Below are positions 1-9,118 of a stretch of 64,000 nt of DNA, piece by piece (within the stretch, counting starts at the first letter, position 1; each line of letters opens with the position of its first letter). This DNA comes from Tunturiibacter empetritectus (GTDB taxonomy: Bacteria > Acidobacteriota > Terriglobia > Terriglobales > Acidobacteriaceae): the NCBI RefSeq assembly GCF_013410875.1, contig NZ_JACCCU010000001.1, forward strand, positions 2,170,001 through 2,234,000, in the 5' to 3' direction. A program made the translations under genes and the position numbers. The notes beneath the pieces were generated by a model. The model was not told where the DNA came from. It saw only the letters and a list, made by a program, of their open reading frames with translations, and searched no databases.

Positions 1-2508
1 GAGTGAGGGTTACGGTGGCGGAGTGCTGTAGGGGGCTTCCGGTGGGGGAGGTGGCAGTGCCGGTTACCGTGATGGTGTAGCTCTTTGCGGGTGAGGTTAG
101 CTGAGGGTCGGAGTTGATGCGGGCTCCGCAGCCGCTGGCAAGGGTGAGGGTGACGCCGGCGATGGCCAGGATGATAAGTTTGGTTGCGGTGAGGTGGTGC
201 TTGCGTCTGCGTAGAGCCGCGCGTGCAAGGGGACAAACGAGTAAGACTCCTGCAAGGAAGGATCGGTAGAGGCCGTGGGCTGAGGGGCTGTTTGTTGCGA
301 CGGTCGTAGGTGTCGCGATGGTCATGGTGAAGGAGTTGGGCGTGGCACCGGGAGGCAGGGTGGCGGGGTTGAAGGAGGCGGTGGCGAGATTCGGCAGGCC
401 GGTGGCGGCGAGGGTGATGGGACTGGAGAGACTGTTCTGCGTCTGAACGGCGAAGGTAAAGCTGGCAGTGGAGCCGGAGAGGATGGTCTGCGTTGTGCTG
501 CCAGTGGCGGAGAGAGCGAAGTCGGGTGTGGCGGGAGGGCCAGTTCCGACGGTGATCAGCTGCGGCGCAGAGAGGCTGGGGGTGAAGTTGGTGCTGCCGT
601 CATAAACAGCAGTAAAGGTGTGAGAGCCCTGAGCGAGGAGGCTGGTGAGGAACACTGCGTCTCCAGAGGAGAGTGGGTTGGTGAAGAGAGGGCTGCTGCC
701 ATCGAGCAAGGTGACGGAGCCGGTTGGCGTGCCGGTAGTGGTGCTGGCGACGTGCACCGTGAGGGTAAAGGCTGATCCGGTTGATCCGGTGGCTCCAGTG
801 GTGCCGGTAGCTACGAGGTTGCTGAGCGTGATGACGGTGCCGGCCGGGGTGATGGTAAGGGAGGGGTAGGGTGCAGCAATGGTGTAGTTCCCTGCTGTCG
901 GTCCGGTGAGAGCAGGCGTGACGGGATAGGTTCCGGCGGACGAACCTGTAGTAGCGGCGGTGGTGAAGGCGACGGTGAGGTTTGCAGCATCCTGAGGGAG
1001 AACGCCGGTGAGAGTACCGCTGAGGCGTGGGATCGACTGACCGTACAGAACAAAAATAGGATCGGTGGTCGCAGTGAGTTGCTGAGGGTTGATGGTGAGA
1101 GCCAGCGGGGGACTCTGGGTGGAGGGATGAGTCTGATCGCCGGAGTAGATTGCGGTGAGACTATAGGCGCCAGCAGGCAAGGTGGTGGTTGAGAAGGTTG
1201 CGGTGTTAGAGACGAGCGGCGCGGTGCCCAGTGTCTTCGTTATGACGGAGGTGGTCGCTAGAAAGGTGATGCTGCCTGTGGCTGTATTATCCGCGGTGCT
1301 GGTGGCGAGGTTGGCTGTGAGCTGCCCGGTGCCGTAGGCGATGGCTGAGGGTGCGGTGAGGGTGAGTGCTCCGGGTGTAGTGGAACCGAGTCCCGCGATG
1401 GTGGTGATGTTGCTGCCTGCGGGCTGGGTCTCGACCTGACGGATGCGCTGATTGCCGGTGTCGGAGAGGGTGAGGCTGCTGGCGGGAGAGAGGGAGGTTG
1501 CGGTTGGGCTATCGAGCGAGGCGGCTGTGGGGGGGCCGTTGTCGCCGGAGAAGGTCTGGGTGCCGTCACCGACGACGGTGGTGATGAGGCCGGTGCTGGC
1601 GTCAATGCGGCGGATGCGGTGGTTCGCCGTGTCGGCGAGGTAGAGGTTGCCGGAGGCGTCGGCGGTGAGGCCGTGAGGGAGTGCGAGGGTTGCGGCAGAC
1701 GCGGAAGCGGAGTCGCCGGAGAAGCCGGGCAGGCCAGTGCCGGCGATGGTGGTGATCAGGCCGGTGCTGGAGGTGATCTTGCGGATGCGGTGGTTGTGGG
1801 TGTCGGCAAGGTAGAGATTGCCGGAGGGGTCGATGGCAATGCCCGTGGGCGAGTCGATGGCAGCGGAGAGGACGGCGGCCCCGTCGCCGGAGTAGCCTTG
1901 CGTGCCTGTGCCGGCGATGGTGGTGATGAGACCAGTGCTGGCATCGATGCGGCGGATGCGGTGGTTCGCGGTGTCGGCGAGATAGAGGTTGCCGGAGGCG
2001 TCGATGGCGAGAGCGGTGGGGAGGTTGAGTTGGGCGGAGAGGGCGGGGGCGCCGTCTCCTGAAAAGCCCGAGGTGGTACCTGCGATGGTGGTGATGAAGC
2101 CAGTGGTTAGGTTGAGTCTGCGGATGCGGTGGTTGTGGGTGTCCGCGATGTAGAGGTTGTTTGCCGAGTCGAGGGCGAGGCCCTGGGGGGAGTCGAGGGT
2201 GGCAGAGGTGGCAGGACCTGTGTCGCCGGAAAAGCCCTGAGTGCCGGTGCCTGCGATGGTCGTGAGATTGCCGTTGGTGTCGACCTTGCGGATGACGTGG
2301 TTCCCTGTTTCGGCGAAGTAGAGATTGCCGGCTGAATCGAAGGCGATGGCGGAGGGAAGGACGAGAGGGATCGTCAGCGCAGAGACAGATGTGGTGTGGT
2401 TTGTGCGGGAAGGCTCGAGAGGGAGAGGAGCCAGAGCAGGAGGGGGAGCGCGATCCTGAAGGGAACGATTCTTGTGCGGAGAGGGTGAGGGAGGCTCTGC
2501 TTACCCAT
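1..2508 (-). CDS. Secreted NHL-repeat / Ig-like domain protein, truncated by window edge, apparent frameshift
   Basis: Large extracellular protein whose 3' end lies beyond the left edge. The main reading frame is open from about 2500 to base 1. It encodes six or so NHL-type blade repeats (recurring GNLYLADTxNHRIRKI and TTIAGTGxxGFSGD units), then Ig-like repeats, including an MBG-like stretch (YGQSIPRLSGTL), typical of surface or secreted acidobacterial proteins. No ATG, GTG or TTG was found at the head of that frame. A good signal peptide (MGKQSLPH..., hydrophobic core LPLLLWLLSLS, cleavage near LPAQ) starts with ATG at 2508 but is in another frame, which stops at 2374-2376. So signal peptide and repeats are one frame apart, as after loss of one base around 2375-2405. 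It may be a pseudogene, a slippage site or a sequencing error. The substrate is unknown; NHL propellers usually bind proteins or ligands. Confidence 0.75.
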
Positions 2509-2600
2509 GAAGGCTGGTCAAACGTACTCTGCGAAGAAGATCTTGTGGCTGGTTTGTTGCACCTTGTCCTACTTTACCGGAAGATGAGGGCTCTCCATGC

Positions 2601-2634
2601 AGAAGACCCCGGACGAGAGCATCCGGGGTCTTCT
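2601..2634 (-). terminator. Hairpin terminator behind the NHL lipoprotein gene
   Basis: Perfect 13-bp inverted repeat (AGAAGACCCCGGA, loop of 8, TCCGGGGTCTTCT) starting 22 bases past the stop codon of the minus-strand lipoprotein gene. There is no clear T-run on either strand, so it could act as a 3'-end stabilising stem instead of an intrinsic terminator. Confidence 0.55.
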
Positions 2635-2655
2635 GATGGTTTGTAGCGTAGTGGG

Positions 2656-4764
2656 TTAGGGGACGGTCTGGAAGCGGCCGTTCTTCAGGCCAACCGCGTA
2701 GGGCGCATAGATTGGTACACCAGCACCGACGATCTCGGTGATGAAGTTGGCACCGTCGCCTGCAACCCAGACGTTACCGGCCTGGTCGACTGCGGTGGCG
2801 CGACCGGAGGTAAAGACGGTCGAATCCTTCTGGTAGCCGGTGGCGGGAGAGAGTCCGCCCGCGATGTTCTGACTTCCGAGTTCGCTGACGCTACCGGTAC
2901 GAGTGCCATTTGTATTGTTAGGAATCCACACGTTGAGACGGCCATCGACTGCGATGGAGGTTGGGGCGGCGGCTCCGATCATTGCCGGAGTATTGTAGGG
3001 GAAGCCGTTGAGGTTGGTGTAGGTGCCAGCAGAGAGAATGAGTCCATCGATGTTGCCGTTGTTGAACGACGAGACGAAGAGTCTGTTGTCATGGCTGAGC
3101 GAGATGCCGTAGGAGTTGCCGGAGGTTGGGATTGAGCTGGTGAGGAAGCCATTCAGGTTTCCACCTGCGACGCTGGGCGATACCTCGGCGACTGACGTCG
3201 TACCGGTGGTCACGAAGATGTTGCCCTGGATAGCATTTCCCTGGTAGTCCGGCATGAGGCGAACCGGGTTTGTGCCAACGTTGCTGGAGATCTGAATCGG
3301 AGTGACCGCGGTAGTTGCTGCCGCTGCATTGGGGATCCTGTAGAGAGAGCCAACAGCCCCCGCGACGGAGGTGAAATAAACGTTCCCGACGCCATCCGCT
3401 GTAACCCCGCCGACGGGCGAGACGGTGGCTGGGAAGGCGAGAGCGGTGGAGTTGGACGGGTTGTAGCGATAAAGGCTTGCGCCGGAACCGATCCAGACGT
3501 TGTTGTTGGAGTCGATAGTCGCTCCGCCTTGCGATCCGCCGCTGCCGAGAAGGACGCAGGTGGTGGGTACTCCAGCGCCCGAGATCTCAGAGAGGTTGCC
3601 GGTACCGGCCTGCGAGTTGGCGATCCATACGTTGTCTGCCGCGTCGATATTGATGTCGATGGGCGAGCTGATGAAGCCGCCGCTGCCGCCTGTGCTGGTA
3701 CCGCAGGTGCTCATGCTGGAGTAGCTAACCGCAATGGTCCAATCCGTAGGCTGGGTGGCAGCCGCGGGTTGATAAGGACCGGCGACTCCGCCGGCGAGGC
3801 CGAAGAGCGTAGCTACGTTAGCTGTGCTGCCGTTGCTGGGATTGGTGAGAATGTAGTAGATCGCCTGGAGCGTATCGGTTGCTGCGGTGAAATTAGTGTT
3901 GAAGTTGTTGGTGTACGCCGAGGTTGGCGGTACCGCGGCTGCGAAGAGTGAGGTGCAGGGTGCCGAGCCGCTGGTGGCGGTGTTGATGCAGGCAGAGAGG
4001 ATGTTTCCGAGCAGATTAAGTTTGCCGACCTCGGGCGTTGCCGTGACGGAGACGCCAGGAGCGATGTTTCCGCTGGCTGCGTTCAGTGTGGTCGAAGTGA
4101 CGGCGGTACCTGCGGAGGAGTCAGCCAGAAGTGCGATGGTCGCTGGAATCTGTTTGATGATGGTGGACTGCTGGCCAGTACCGTCGGAAACGATGGCATA
4201 TGGGATCGCACCGCCGGTCGGATTGAAGAACTGTTGCACGGCTGCCATTGTTGCGACGGTGGTCACTTCTGTCATATCGACGTGGTTAGCTGCGGTGAGT
4301 TCAACGCAGGTGCCGTAGACAGAGATGAAAGCAGCGGCAGTATTGTTCTGCGAAGTATCCCCGTTATTCTGGGTATTTCCGCCCTTCGAGATGACGTAGA
4401 CAAGCGGGTCATTATTGCCGGCTGGGCAGGAGAAGGTGTTTCCGGTATCGGTGTTGCCGTTGACGGGGTCCTTGATGAAGGCAAAATTTCCGCTGGCGTC
4501 GGTGGTTGTGGTCGCGGCGACGCTGGGCACCGTTCCTGGGCTGCCCTTCAGTCCGGCGTAGTACAAGCTCACGGTTGCGCCGACGACAGGTTGGTTGCCG
4601 CCGTGGATCTTTCCGCTGAGGGTGGCAGCCTGGCTGAGTGGGTTTGTGTTCGTAGCCGTCGTCGCCATATTCGAACAGCCGGCGGTGAAGACCGCGCTCG
4701 ATGCCATAAGCGCGAGCAGATTTCGCTTTGAGCCCGTCAGCCGGGCGAAAGAGTTGCCAATCAT
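2656..4764 (-). CDS. NHL/beta-propeller-like lipoprotein
   Basis: Predicted outer-surface lipoprotein of 702 residues. I chose ATG 4764 (MIGNSFARL) because GGAGGG sits about 8 bases upstream; an ATG 42 bases further up has no ribosome site. The N-terminus has a signal peptide with lipobox FTAGC, then a carboxypeptidase-regulatory-like beta-sandwich segment (SGKIHGGNQPVVGATVSLYYAG ... TDASGNFAF). The C-terminal half has repeated propeller units of the type IDSNNNVWIGSG, ADGVGNVYFTS, VDGRLNVWIPN and VDQAGNVWVAG. Families like this are common in Acidobacteria and are thought to bind ligands or partners at the surface; the role is unknown. It is transcribed alone, with a strong hairpin behind it. 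Confidence 0.8.
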   Translation of the reverse strand: MIGNSFARLTGSKRNLLALMASSAVFTAGCSNMATTATNTNPLSQAATLSGKIHGGNQPVVGATVSLYYAGLKGSPGTVPSVAATTTTDASGNFAFIKDPVNGNTDTGNTFSCPAGNNDPLVYVISKGGNTQNNGDTSQNNTAAAFISVYGTCVELTAANHVDMTEVTTVATMAAVQQFFNPTGGAIPYAIVSDGTGQQSTIIKQIPATIALLADSSAGTAVTSTTLNAASGNIAPGVSVTATPEVGKLNLLGNILSACINTATSGSAPCTSLFAAAVPPTSAYTNNFNTNFTAATDTLQAIYYILTNPSNGSTANVATLFGLAGGVAGPYQPAAATQPTDWTIAVSYSSMSTCGTSTGGSGGFISSPIDINIDAADNVWIANSQAGTGNLSEISGAGVPTTCVLLGSGGSQGGATIDSNNNVWIGSGASLYRYNPSNSTALAFPATVSPVGGVTADGVGNVYFTSVAGAVGSLYRIPNAAAATTAVTPIQISSNVGTNPVRLMPDYQGNAIQGNIFVTTGTTSVAEVSPSVAGGNLNGFLTSSIPTSGNSYGISLSHDNRLFVSSFNNGNIDGLILSAGTYTNLNGFPYNTPAMIGAAAPTSIAVDGRLNVWIPNNTNGTRTGSVSELGSQNIAGGLSPATGYQKDSTVFTSGRATAVDQAGNVWVAGDGANFITEIVGAGVPIYAPYAVGLKNGRFQTVP

Positions 4765-5425
4765 GGGTGTTCCCTCCGAAAGGTGGTAGTGCGGTTTGCT
4801 GTTCAAGGTGATGCTGACCAGAGACGAATGTCAAATCAAGAGCACGATATCAAGAGTGAGACAGGCTGGGGGAAAAATGTCGGTCTGTCGGATAAATACA
4901 AACTGTCAGGTCAATGCAGGCTGCAAGGTTAATGCAAAAAACTATGGAGCATCTGGAACTTCCTTTGATAACGGAGCCTCTTCGGGTCGGAGAGCCCCTG
5001 AGGGGGGAGGACAGTTACAGGACAACGGAAAGTCTTTCAACATCTCATGATGGAGCATAACCGAGGTTGGCCATTCTGTTGCTAAATAACTCGTGACACT
5101 TTTGGGTCATTCATATGGAAGAGTTAACAGGCTCGACGGCGTAGCTGCCCGCAATATGCAACTAATTGCAGTCCTCCGATGCAGGCGTTACCGACGGCCT
5201 GGTTTCTTCTTAGGGATGCGGGTGGGACTTTGACCATTATTCGACTGATTCGCTTGGGCAAACTGCCGGCGGTTCGCCCCCGGAGCTTAATGTTTTGCCG
5301 ACCCGGTTGAGGGGTGACTGAGGGTGATTTTGACTGGCGGGGTGGCCGGTGACAACGTTCGGGAAAGAGAGCTAATCTAACCGAGTAGACTGCTACCATT
5401 AGATCGTTCGCTAACGGAGAAGACC
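4765..5425. other. Intergenic region between two divergent lipoprotein genes
   Basis: About 660 bases without a convincing gene. A plus-strand open frame at 4796-5050 has no ribosome site, no recognisable motifs and overlaps the upstream region of the neighbouring minus gene, so I do not call it. The region must carry the promoters of both divergent genes; only one weak candidate was found. Confidence 0.6.
5349..5378 (+). promoter_or_regulatory. Candidate sigma70-type promoter of the glycine-zipper lipoprotein
   Basis: GTGACA (5349-5354) and TAATCT (5373-5378) are 18 bases apart and lie about 48 bases upstream of the ATG at 5426. Match to consensus is only moderate, and no experimental support exists. 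Confidence 0.3.
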
Positions 5426-6262
5426 ATGAAACCAATGTATCTTGCAGCAAGCTTAGCTCTTTCTACGACCTTACTCCTGGGCGGATGCAAAAGTTCCACG
5501 CCTGCTCCGGCTCCAGCTGCTACTCCGGCTCCAACCCAAAGCCTGAATCCGGATGGGACACCTGCTAACCCGGGTTCGTCGAGCGCGGCGGCGCCGGCTA
5601 CTCCTGCGGTATCGCCTACGACTTCGACTCCTGCGATTCCCCCTCCGCCGCCTCCAGGCCCCGTAGCTGCAGCGGCTCCGAATCTACCTCCACCTCCGCC
5701 GCCTCCGGTGAGATTGACCGCCCCGGCAGGGGCTTCGGTGACGGTTACGGTGACCGAGCAGCTGAGTGCAAGCAAAAACAGTGTTGGCGATGGGTTCTCC
5801 GGGGTGTTGGCGGCTCCGGTGAAGACTGCCGGAGGCGGGGTTGTCTTCCCGCGAGGAGCCCATGTCGTCGGCACCGTAGTTGCGGCTAAGGGTCGCGGAC
5901 GGTTCAAGGGATCAGGCGCGCTTGGCATCGCGGTGACGCAGATCTCTGGGACGGCGGTAAGTACGAGCTCCTATGAGAAGGATCAGTCGGGCAAAGGAAA
6001 GCGTTCGGCTGGCTTTATTGGCGGCGGCGCCGGTGGCGGCGCTCTGATTGGCGGAATCGCCGGCGGCGGCAAGGGTGCATTGCTGGGCGGTTTACTTGGA
6101 GCGGGCGCAGGAACGGCCGGCGCAGCGTTTACGGGGAATAAGGATGTGGTGATTCCGTCGGAGTCGACTGTCACCTTTCACCTGACGGCGCCGGTCTCGA
6201 TCACATTCCGCAATCGAGATCGGAATCGGGACAACAGCGATAGACCAAGCGATACACCATAA
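5426..6262 (+). CDS. Proline-rich, glycine-zipper lipoprotein
   Basis: Predicted lipoprotein of 278 residues: signal peptide with lipobox LLGGC (Cys21), then a Pro/Ala-rich linker (about 25-95, with PPPPPP runs) that could span periplasm or peptidoglycan. Next is a conserved beta domain (about 95-185; SVTVTVTEQLSASKNSVGDGF, with PRGAHVVGTV), and a glycine-zipper stretch (about 195-235; GGGAGGGALIGGIAGGGKGALLGG reads as repeated small-residue motifs), then an Arg/Asp-rich tail. Glycine zippers are found in outer-membrane and stress lipoproteins, where they pack in membranes. GGAG lies about 10 bases before the ATG. The function is not known. Confidence 0.75.
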   Translation: MKPMYLAASLALSTTLLLGGCKSSTPAPAPAATPAPTQSLNPDGTPANPGSSSAAAPATPAVSPTTSTPAIPPPPPPGPVAAAAPNLPPPPPPPVRLTAPAGASVTVTVTEQLSASKNSVGDGFSGVLAAPVKTAGGGVVFPRGAHVVGTVVAAKGRGRFKGSGALGIAVTQISGTAVSTSSYEKDQSGKGKRSAGFIGGGAGGGALIGGIAGGGKGALLGGLLGAGAGTAGAAFTGNKDVVIPSESTVTFHLTAPVSITFRNRDRNRDNSDRPSDTP

Positions 6263-6287
6263 GATCCGCAATGGTTTGATTGATAAG

Positions 6288-6320
6288 CACCTGCTCGATC
6301 TTCCGGGCAGGTGTTTTTTT
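6288..6320 (+). terminator. Rho-independent terminator
   Basis: CACCTGC (6288-6294) pairs with GCAGGTG (6307-6313), followed directly by seven T residues. It starts 26 bases after the lipoprotein stop codon and separates that gene from engB. Confidence 0.85.
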
Positions 6321-6360
6321 GTGCGCAGAGAACACGGTTGGATGACGGTAGACTTGAAAG

Positions 6361-6972
6361 ATGCGACTGAATCCTGTTTTTTTGTTGTCCGCCACCGATG
6401 TGGCACACTTCCCTACTGAAGCGAAGACCTTCGGCGCGCCTGAGGTGGCGTTTCTCGGGCGGTCGAATGTTGGAAAGTCCTCGTTGATCAACTCCCTGCT
6501 GGGTTCGCGCGAGGCGAAGGTGTCGTCGACGCCGGGGCGGACACGGGCGATCAATTTTTTTGCGCTGCATGAGGGCGCGGGAGACAAGATGAAGGTGAGG
6601 CCGACGTTGATCTTCGCGGACCTGCCGGGGTATGGGTATGCAAAGATCTCGAAGTCGATCTCGGCGGAGTGGCCGTCGTTTATCGAGCCTTATCTTGCGG
6701 AGCGGGAGACGCTGACCCTTTGCATCTGCCTGGTGGATACGAATATTCCGCCGCAGGAGAATGATACTCAATTGATTACATATTTCAAACAGACGCAGCG
6801 GCCCTACCTGGTGGTAGGGACCAAAGCGGACCGGCTTTCGAATAATCAACTGGCGAAGTCTGTTGCGGCGTTGAAGAAGGCTCATGAAGTAGAGGAGATT
6901 TTGCCGGTGTCCGCGAAGACGGATGCGGGGACAAAGGTGCTTTGGGCGAAGATGATGGAGGTGGCGGAGTAG
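6361..6972 (+). CDS. engB: Ribosome biogenesis GTP-binding protein EngB/YsxC
   Basis: Essential-type GTPase needed for late assembly of the large ribosomal subunit, in the cytoplasm. All G motifs are visible in the 203 residues: G1 GRSNVGKS (33-40), G2 TPGRTR (57-62), G3 DLPG (87-90) followed by the family-typical YGYAKI, G4 TKAD (154-157) and G5 SAK (184-186). Length and the direct start at the G domain fit the YihA/EngB family. It follows a strong terminator, so it probably has its own promoter in the 40 bases upstream. Nothing unusual was seen. Confidence 0.95.
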   Translation: MRLNPVFLLSATDVAHFPTEAKTFGAPEVAFLGRSNVGKSSLINSLLGSREAKVSSTPGRTRAINFFALHEGAGDKMKVRPTLIFADLPGYGYAKISKSISAEWPSFIEPYLAERETLTLCICLVDTNIPPQENDTQLITYFKQTQRPYLVVGTKADRLSNNQLAKSVAALKKAHEVEEILPVSAKTDAGTKVLWAKMMEVAE

Positions 6973-7102
6973 CTGGAAGAAACCTTCATCGGATGAAAGG
7001 CGATTTCCGGCGCGACTGCCATTAATCATACGGGGCTACAATTTTGGCGTCGTGGCTGAGACGGGCCAAAATCTCCCAGGCAATTCTTCCGAAGGAGTTT
7101 TT

Positions 7103-7510
7103 ATGAAACGCACGTTGATGATGTTTTTTGTTGCAGTGCTGGGCTTGGCCCCGGTGGTGATGGCGCAGGGGCAGACGGTCGGCCAAAAGGAGACGGGGCT
7201 TGCGGCCGTTTATTCCAGCAGACTCAATGGGCATGTTACGGCGAGTGGGCAGATGTATAACGGATCGGCCTTGACGGCAGCGCACAAGACGCTTCCCTAC
7301 GGAACCAAGATCAAAGTGACCAATACCAAGAATGATAAGAGCGTGGTGTTGCAGGTCAACGATCGAGGACCTGTGCAGGCTGGCCGCATTCTCGATATCA
7401 CTCCGGCTGCAGCGGCACGGTTGGGCATTCCGAGAAAGGCGATGCGGGATGTACCGGTCGAGGTGATCGAGCAAGGCAATGGCAAGACGACTCGACAGCA
7501 CGCGGAGTAA
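7103..7510 (+). CDS. RlpA-like double-psi beta-barrel secreted protein
   Basis: Small exported protein of 135 residues: signal peptide (MKRTLMMFFVAVLGLAPVVMAQ, cleaved near residue 22) and one double-psi beta-barrel domain of the septal/rare lipoprotein A type. Typical motifs are seen: SSRLNGHVTASGQMYN, TAAHKTLPYGTKIKVTN, VNDRGP and GRILDITPAAAARLG. RlpA proteins bind or cleave peptidoglycan lacking stem peptides. Here there is no lipobox Cys and no SPOR domain, so it is a short soluble relative. The start was placed at ATG 7103 because AAGGAG lies 6 bases upstream; an upstream in-frame start would add 17 residues ahead of the signal peptide. Confidence 0.85.
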   Translation: MKRTLMMFFVAVLGLAPVVMAQGQTVGQKETGLAAVYSSRLNGHVTASGQMYNGSALTAAHKTLPYGTKIKVTNTKNDKSVVLQVNDRGPVQAGRILDITPAAAARLGIPRKAMRDVPVEVIEQGNGKTTRQHAE

Positions 7511-7527
7511 GGTGCCGTAGAGATGGA

Positions 7528-7568
7528 AAGGGCGGCGATGACAGATTTGTCATGCCGCCCTTGTTTTT
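7528..7568. terminator. Bidirectional terminator between convergent genes
   Basis: Long stem AAGGGCGGC + ATGACA pairing with TGTCAT + GCCGCCCTT (one bulged G), followed on the plus strand by GTTTTTCTT. It lies between the stop of the RlpA-like gene and the stop of the inositol-phosphate synthase gene and can serve both. Confidence 0.8.
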
Positions 7569-7586
7569 CTTGGAACGTGTGGTGGG

Positions 7587-8942
7587 CTAGTCGCCGTAGT
7601 ATTCGAGGCCGAGATGGGTGATGAGGTCTTCCCCCATGATGTGACGGAGGGTGTTCTTCAGCTTGATGTGCTGAATGAAGAGGTCATGCTCTGGGTAGAC
7701 GCCGGGGGCGGAGTCCGGATCCTTGAAGTAGAAGCTGAGCCACTCCTGAATGCCGAGGCCACGCAGTGAAGGTGTGCGGGCGGCCAGATCCATGAAGAGG
7801 ATCAGATCGAGAGCGAGTGGAGCAGCAAGGATGGAATCGCGGCAGAGGAAGTCTACCTTGAGCTGCATGGGATAGCCGAGCCAGCCGAAGATGTCAATGT
7901 TGTCCCAGCCTTCTTTATTGTCGCCGCGGGGCGGGTAGTAGTTGATGCGGACCTTGTGATAGAGATCCTTGTAGAGATCTGGGTGCAGCTCGGGCTGAAA
8001 GATGTGCTCGAGAACGCCGAGCTTCGAGACCTCTTTGGTCTTGAAAGAGTCGGGATCGTCGAGAACTTCGCCGTCGCGGTTGCCAAGAATATTGGTGGAG
8101 TACCAGCCTGCGACGCCGAGGTTGCGGACCTTGAATGCGGGAGCGAGAACGGTTTTGATGAAGGTCTGGCCGGTCTTGAAGTCCTTGCCGCAGATGGGAG
8201 CGTTCATCTTCTTCGAAAGCTCCTGCAGTGCGGGGATGTCGACGGTGAGGTTTGGTGCGCCGTTGGCGAAGGGTATGCCTTCCTTGAGCGCGGCCCAGGC
8301 GTACAACATCGAGGGCGAGATACCGGGGTCGTTATCGACGAGGCCCTTCTCGAAGGCTTCGAGCGTCTGGTGGACTGCTGTCTGCTCGAGGTAGATTTCA
8401 GTAGAGCCGCACCAGATCATGACCTGGCGGTCGGTTTTGGTTTTGAACTCCGCAATGTCGTTGCGAATCTGGTTGGCGAGGTCGCACTTGTTCTTGCCGG
8501 TCTTGATCTTCTGGCCGGTGAGGCGCTTGACGTAGTGCTGGTCGAAGACGGCGGGCATCGGCTCGATGGACTCGAGGAAGGGACGCATCTGTTCGAGCTG
8601 GTCGCGGTCGAGTACCTGCGCGGTCTTGGCTGCGTCGTAGAGGTTGCCGCCGAAGATGTCCCAGCCGGTGAAGACGATGTCGTTGAGGTCTGCGATGGGG
8701 ACGAAGTTCTTGATGAGCGGGGTGCGTGCATCGGTGCGTTTGCCGAGACGGATGGTGGCCATCTGCGAGGTGGAACCGATGGGTTTAGCGAAGCCGCGGC
8801 GAATAGCTTCTACACCGGCGATAAGTGTGGTGGCGACGGCTCCCATGCCGGGAATCATGACGCCTAGTTTTCCAGTGGCAGGCTTGATGGTTGCCGCGTC
8901 CTGCGCAGCGGATGCTGGCTTAGCGGCCGGGGGTGTAGACAT
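7587..8942 (-). CDS. ino1: Inositol-3-phosphate synthase
   Basis: Converts glucose 6-phosphate to 1D-myo-inositol 3-phosphate with NAD as bound cofactor; the product feeds inositol lipids or osmolytes. The 451-residue protein carries a glycine-rich nucleotide fold near the N-terminus (GVMIPGMGAVATTLIAGVEA), and family signatures such as FTGWDIFGGNLYDAA, NGAPNLTVDIPAL, CGKDFKTGQTFIKTVLAP, GWYSTNILGNRDGEVL and DNIDIFGWLGYPMQLKVDFL. The last blocks form the catalytic region. I chose ATG 8942; an upstream start would add a low-complexity leader unlike the family. The sequence variant (KDFKTGQT) is that of bacterial/archaeal MIPS. Monocistronic, sharing a terminator with the convergent gene. Confidence 0.92.
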   Translation of the reverse strand: MSTPPAAKPASAAQDAATIKPATGKLGVMIPGMGAVATTLIAGVEAIRRGFAKPIGSTSQMATIRLGKRTDARTPLIKNFVPIADLNDIVFTGWDIFGGNLYDAAKTAQVLDRDQLEQMRPFLESIEPMPAVFDQHYVKRLTGQKIKTGKNKCDLANQIRNDIAEFKTKTDRQVMIWCGSTEIYLEQTAVHQTLEAFEKGLVDNDPGISPSMLYAWAALKEGIPFANGAPNLTVDIPALQELSKKMNAPICGKDFKTGQTFIKTVLAPAFKVRNLGVAGWYSTNILGNRDGEVLDDPDSFKTKEVSKLGVLEHIFQPELHPDLYKDLYHKVRINYYPPRGDNKEGWDNIDIFGWLGYPMQLKVDFLCRDSILAAPLALDLILFMDLAARTPSLRGLGIQEWLSFYFKDPDSAPGVYPEHDLFIQHIKLKNTLRHIMGEDLITHLGLEYYGD

Positions 8943-9118
8943 TCTTGGCGGTACCCTTCTGTCGTGCGATATTCCGTGTAGTGCGGACTCTCTAGTATCG
9001 CTTAGCGGAGAGGAGGGGTGCAAATGGGGAGGCACTGTCCGAACATCCACAGGGCGATGTTTGTTCGCAACTATGTTTGCGCAACTCTGACGATAGCCAG
9101 AGGCGTGGGATAGGGTTT

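Noticed and set aside
1619..2335. Plus-strand frames rich in Gly, Val and Glu over the NHL region
   Set aside because: They mirror the repeated codons of the minus-strand NHL blades and lack ribosome sites.
2129..2508. Possible tandem DNA repeat or CRISPR-like array
   Set aside because: The periodicity is that of protein repeats (NHL blades) with varied sequence and no constant spacer pattern.
4796..5050. 84-codon plus-strand frame
   Set aside because: No ribosome site and no recognisable fold; lies in the likely promoter region of a divergent gene.
6178..7029. 283-codon minus-strand frame opposite engB
   Set aside because: Arg/Leu/His-rich composition typical of the antisense of a GC-rich gene; EngB on the plus strand has all G motifs.
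7956..8867. 303-codon plus-strand frame opposite inositol-phosphate synthase
   Set aside because: Complement of a well-recognised enzyme; no family motif or ribosome site.
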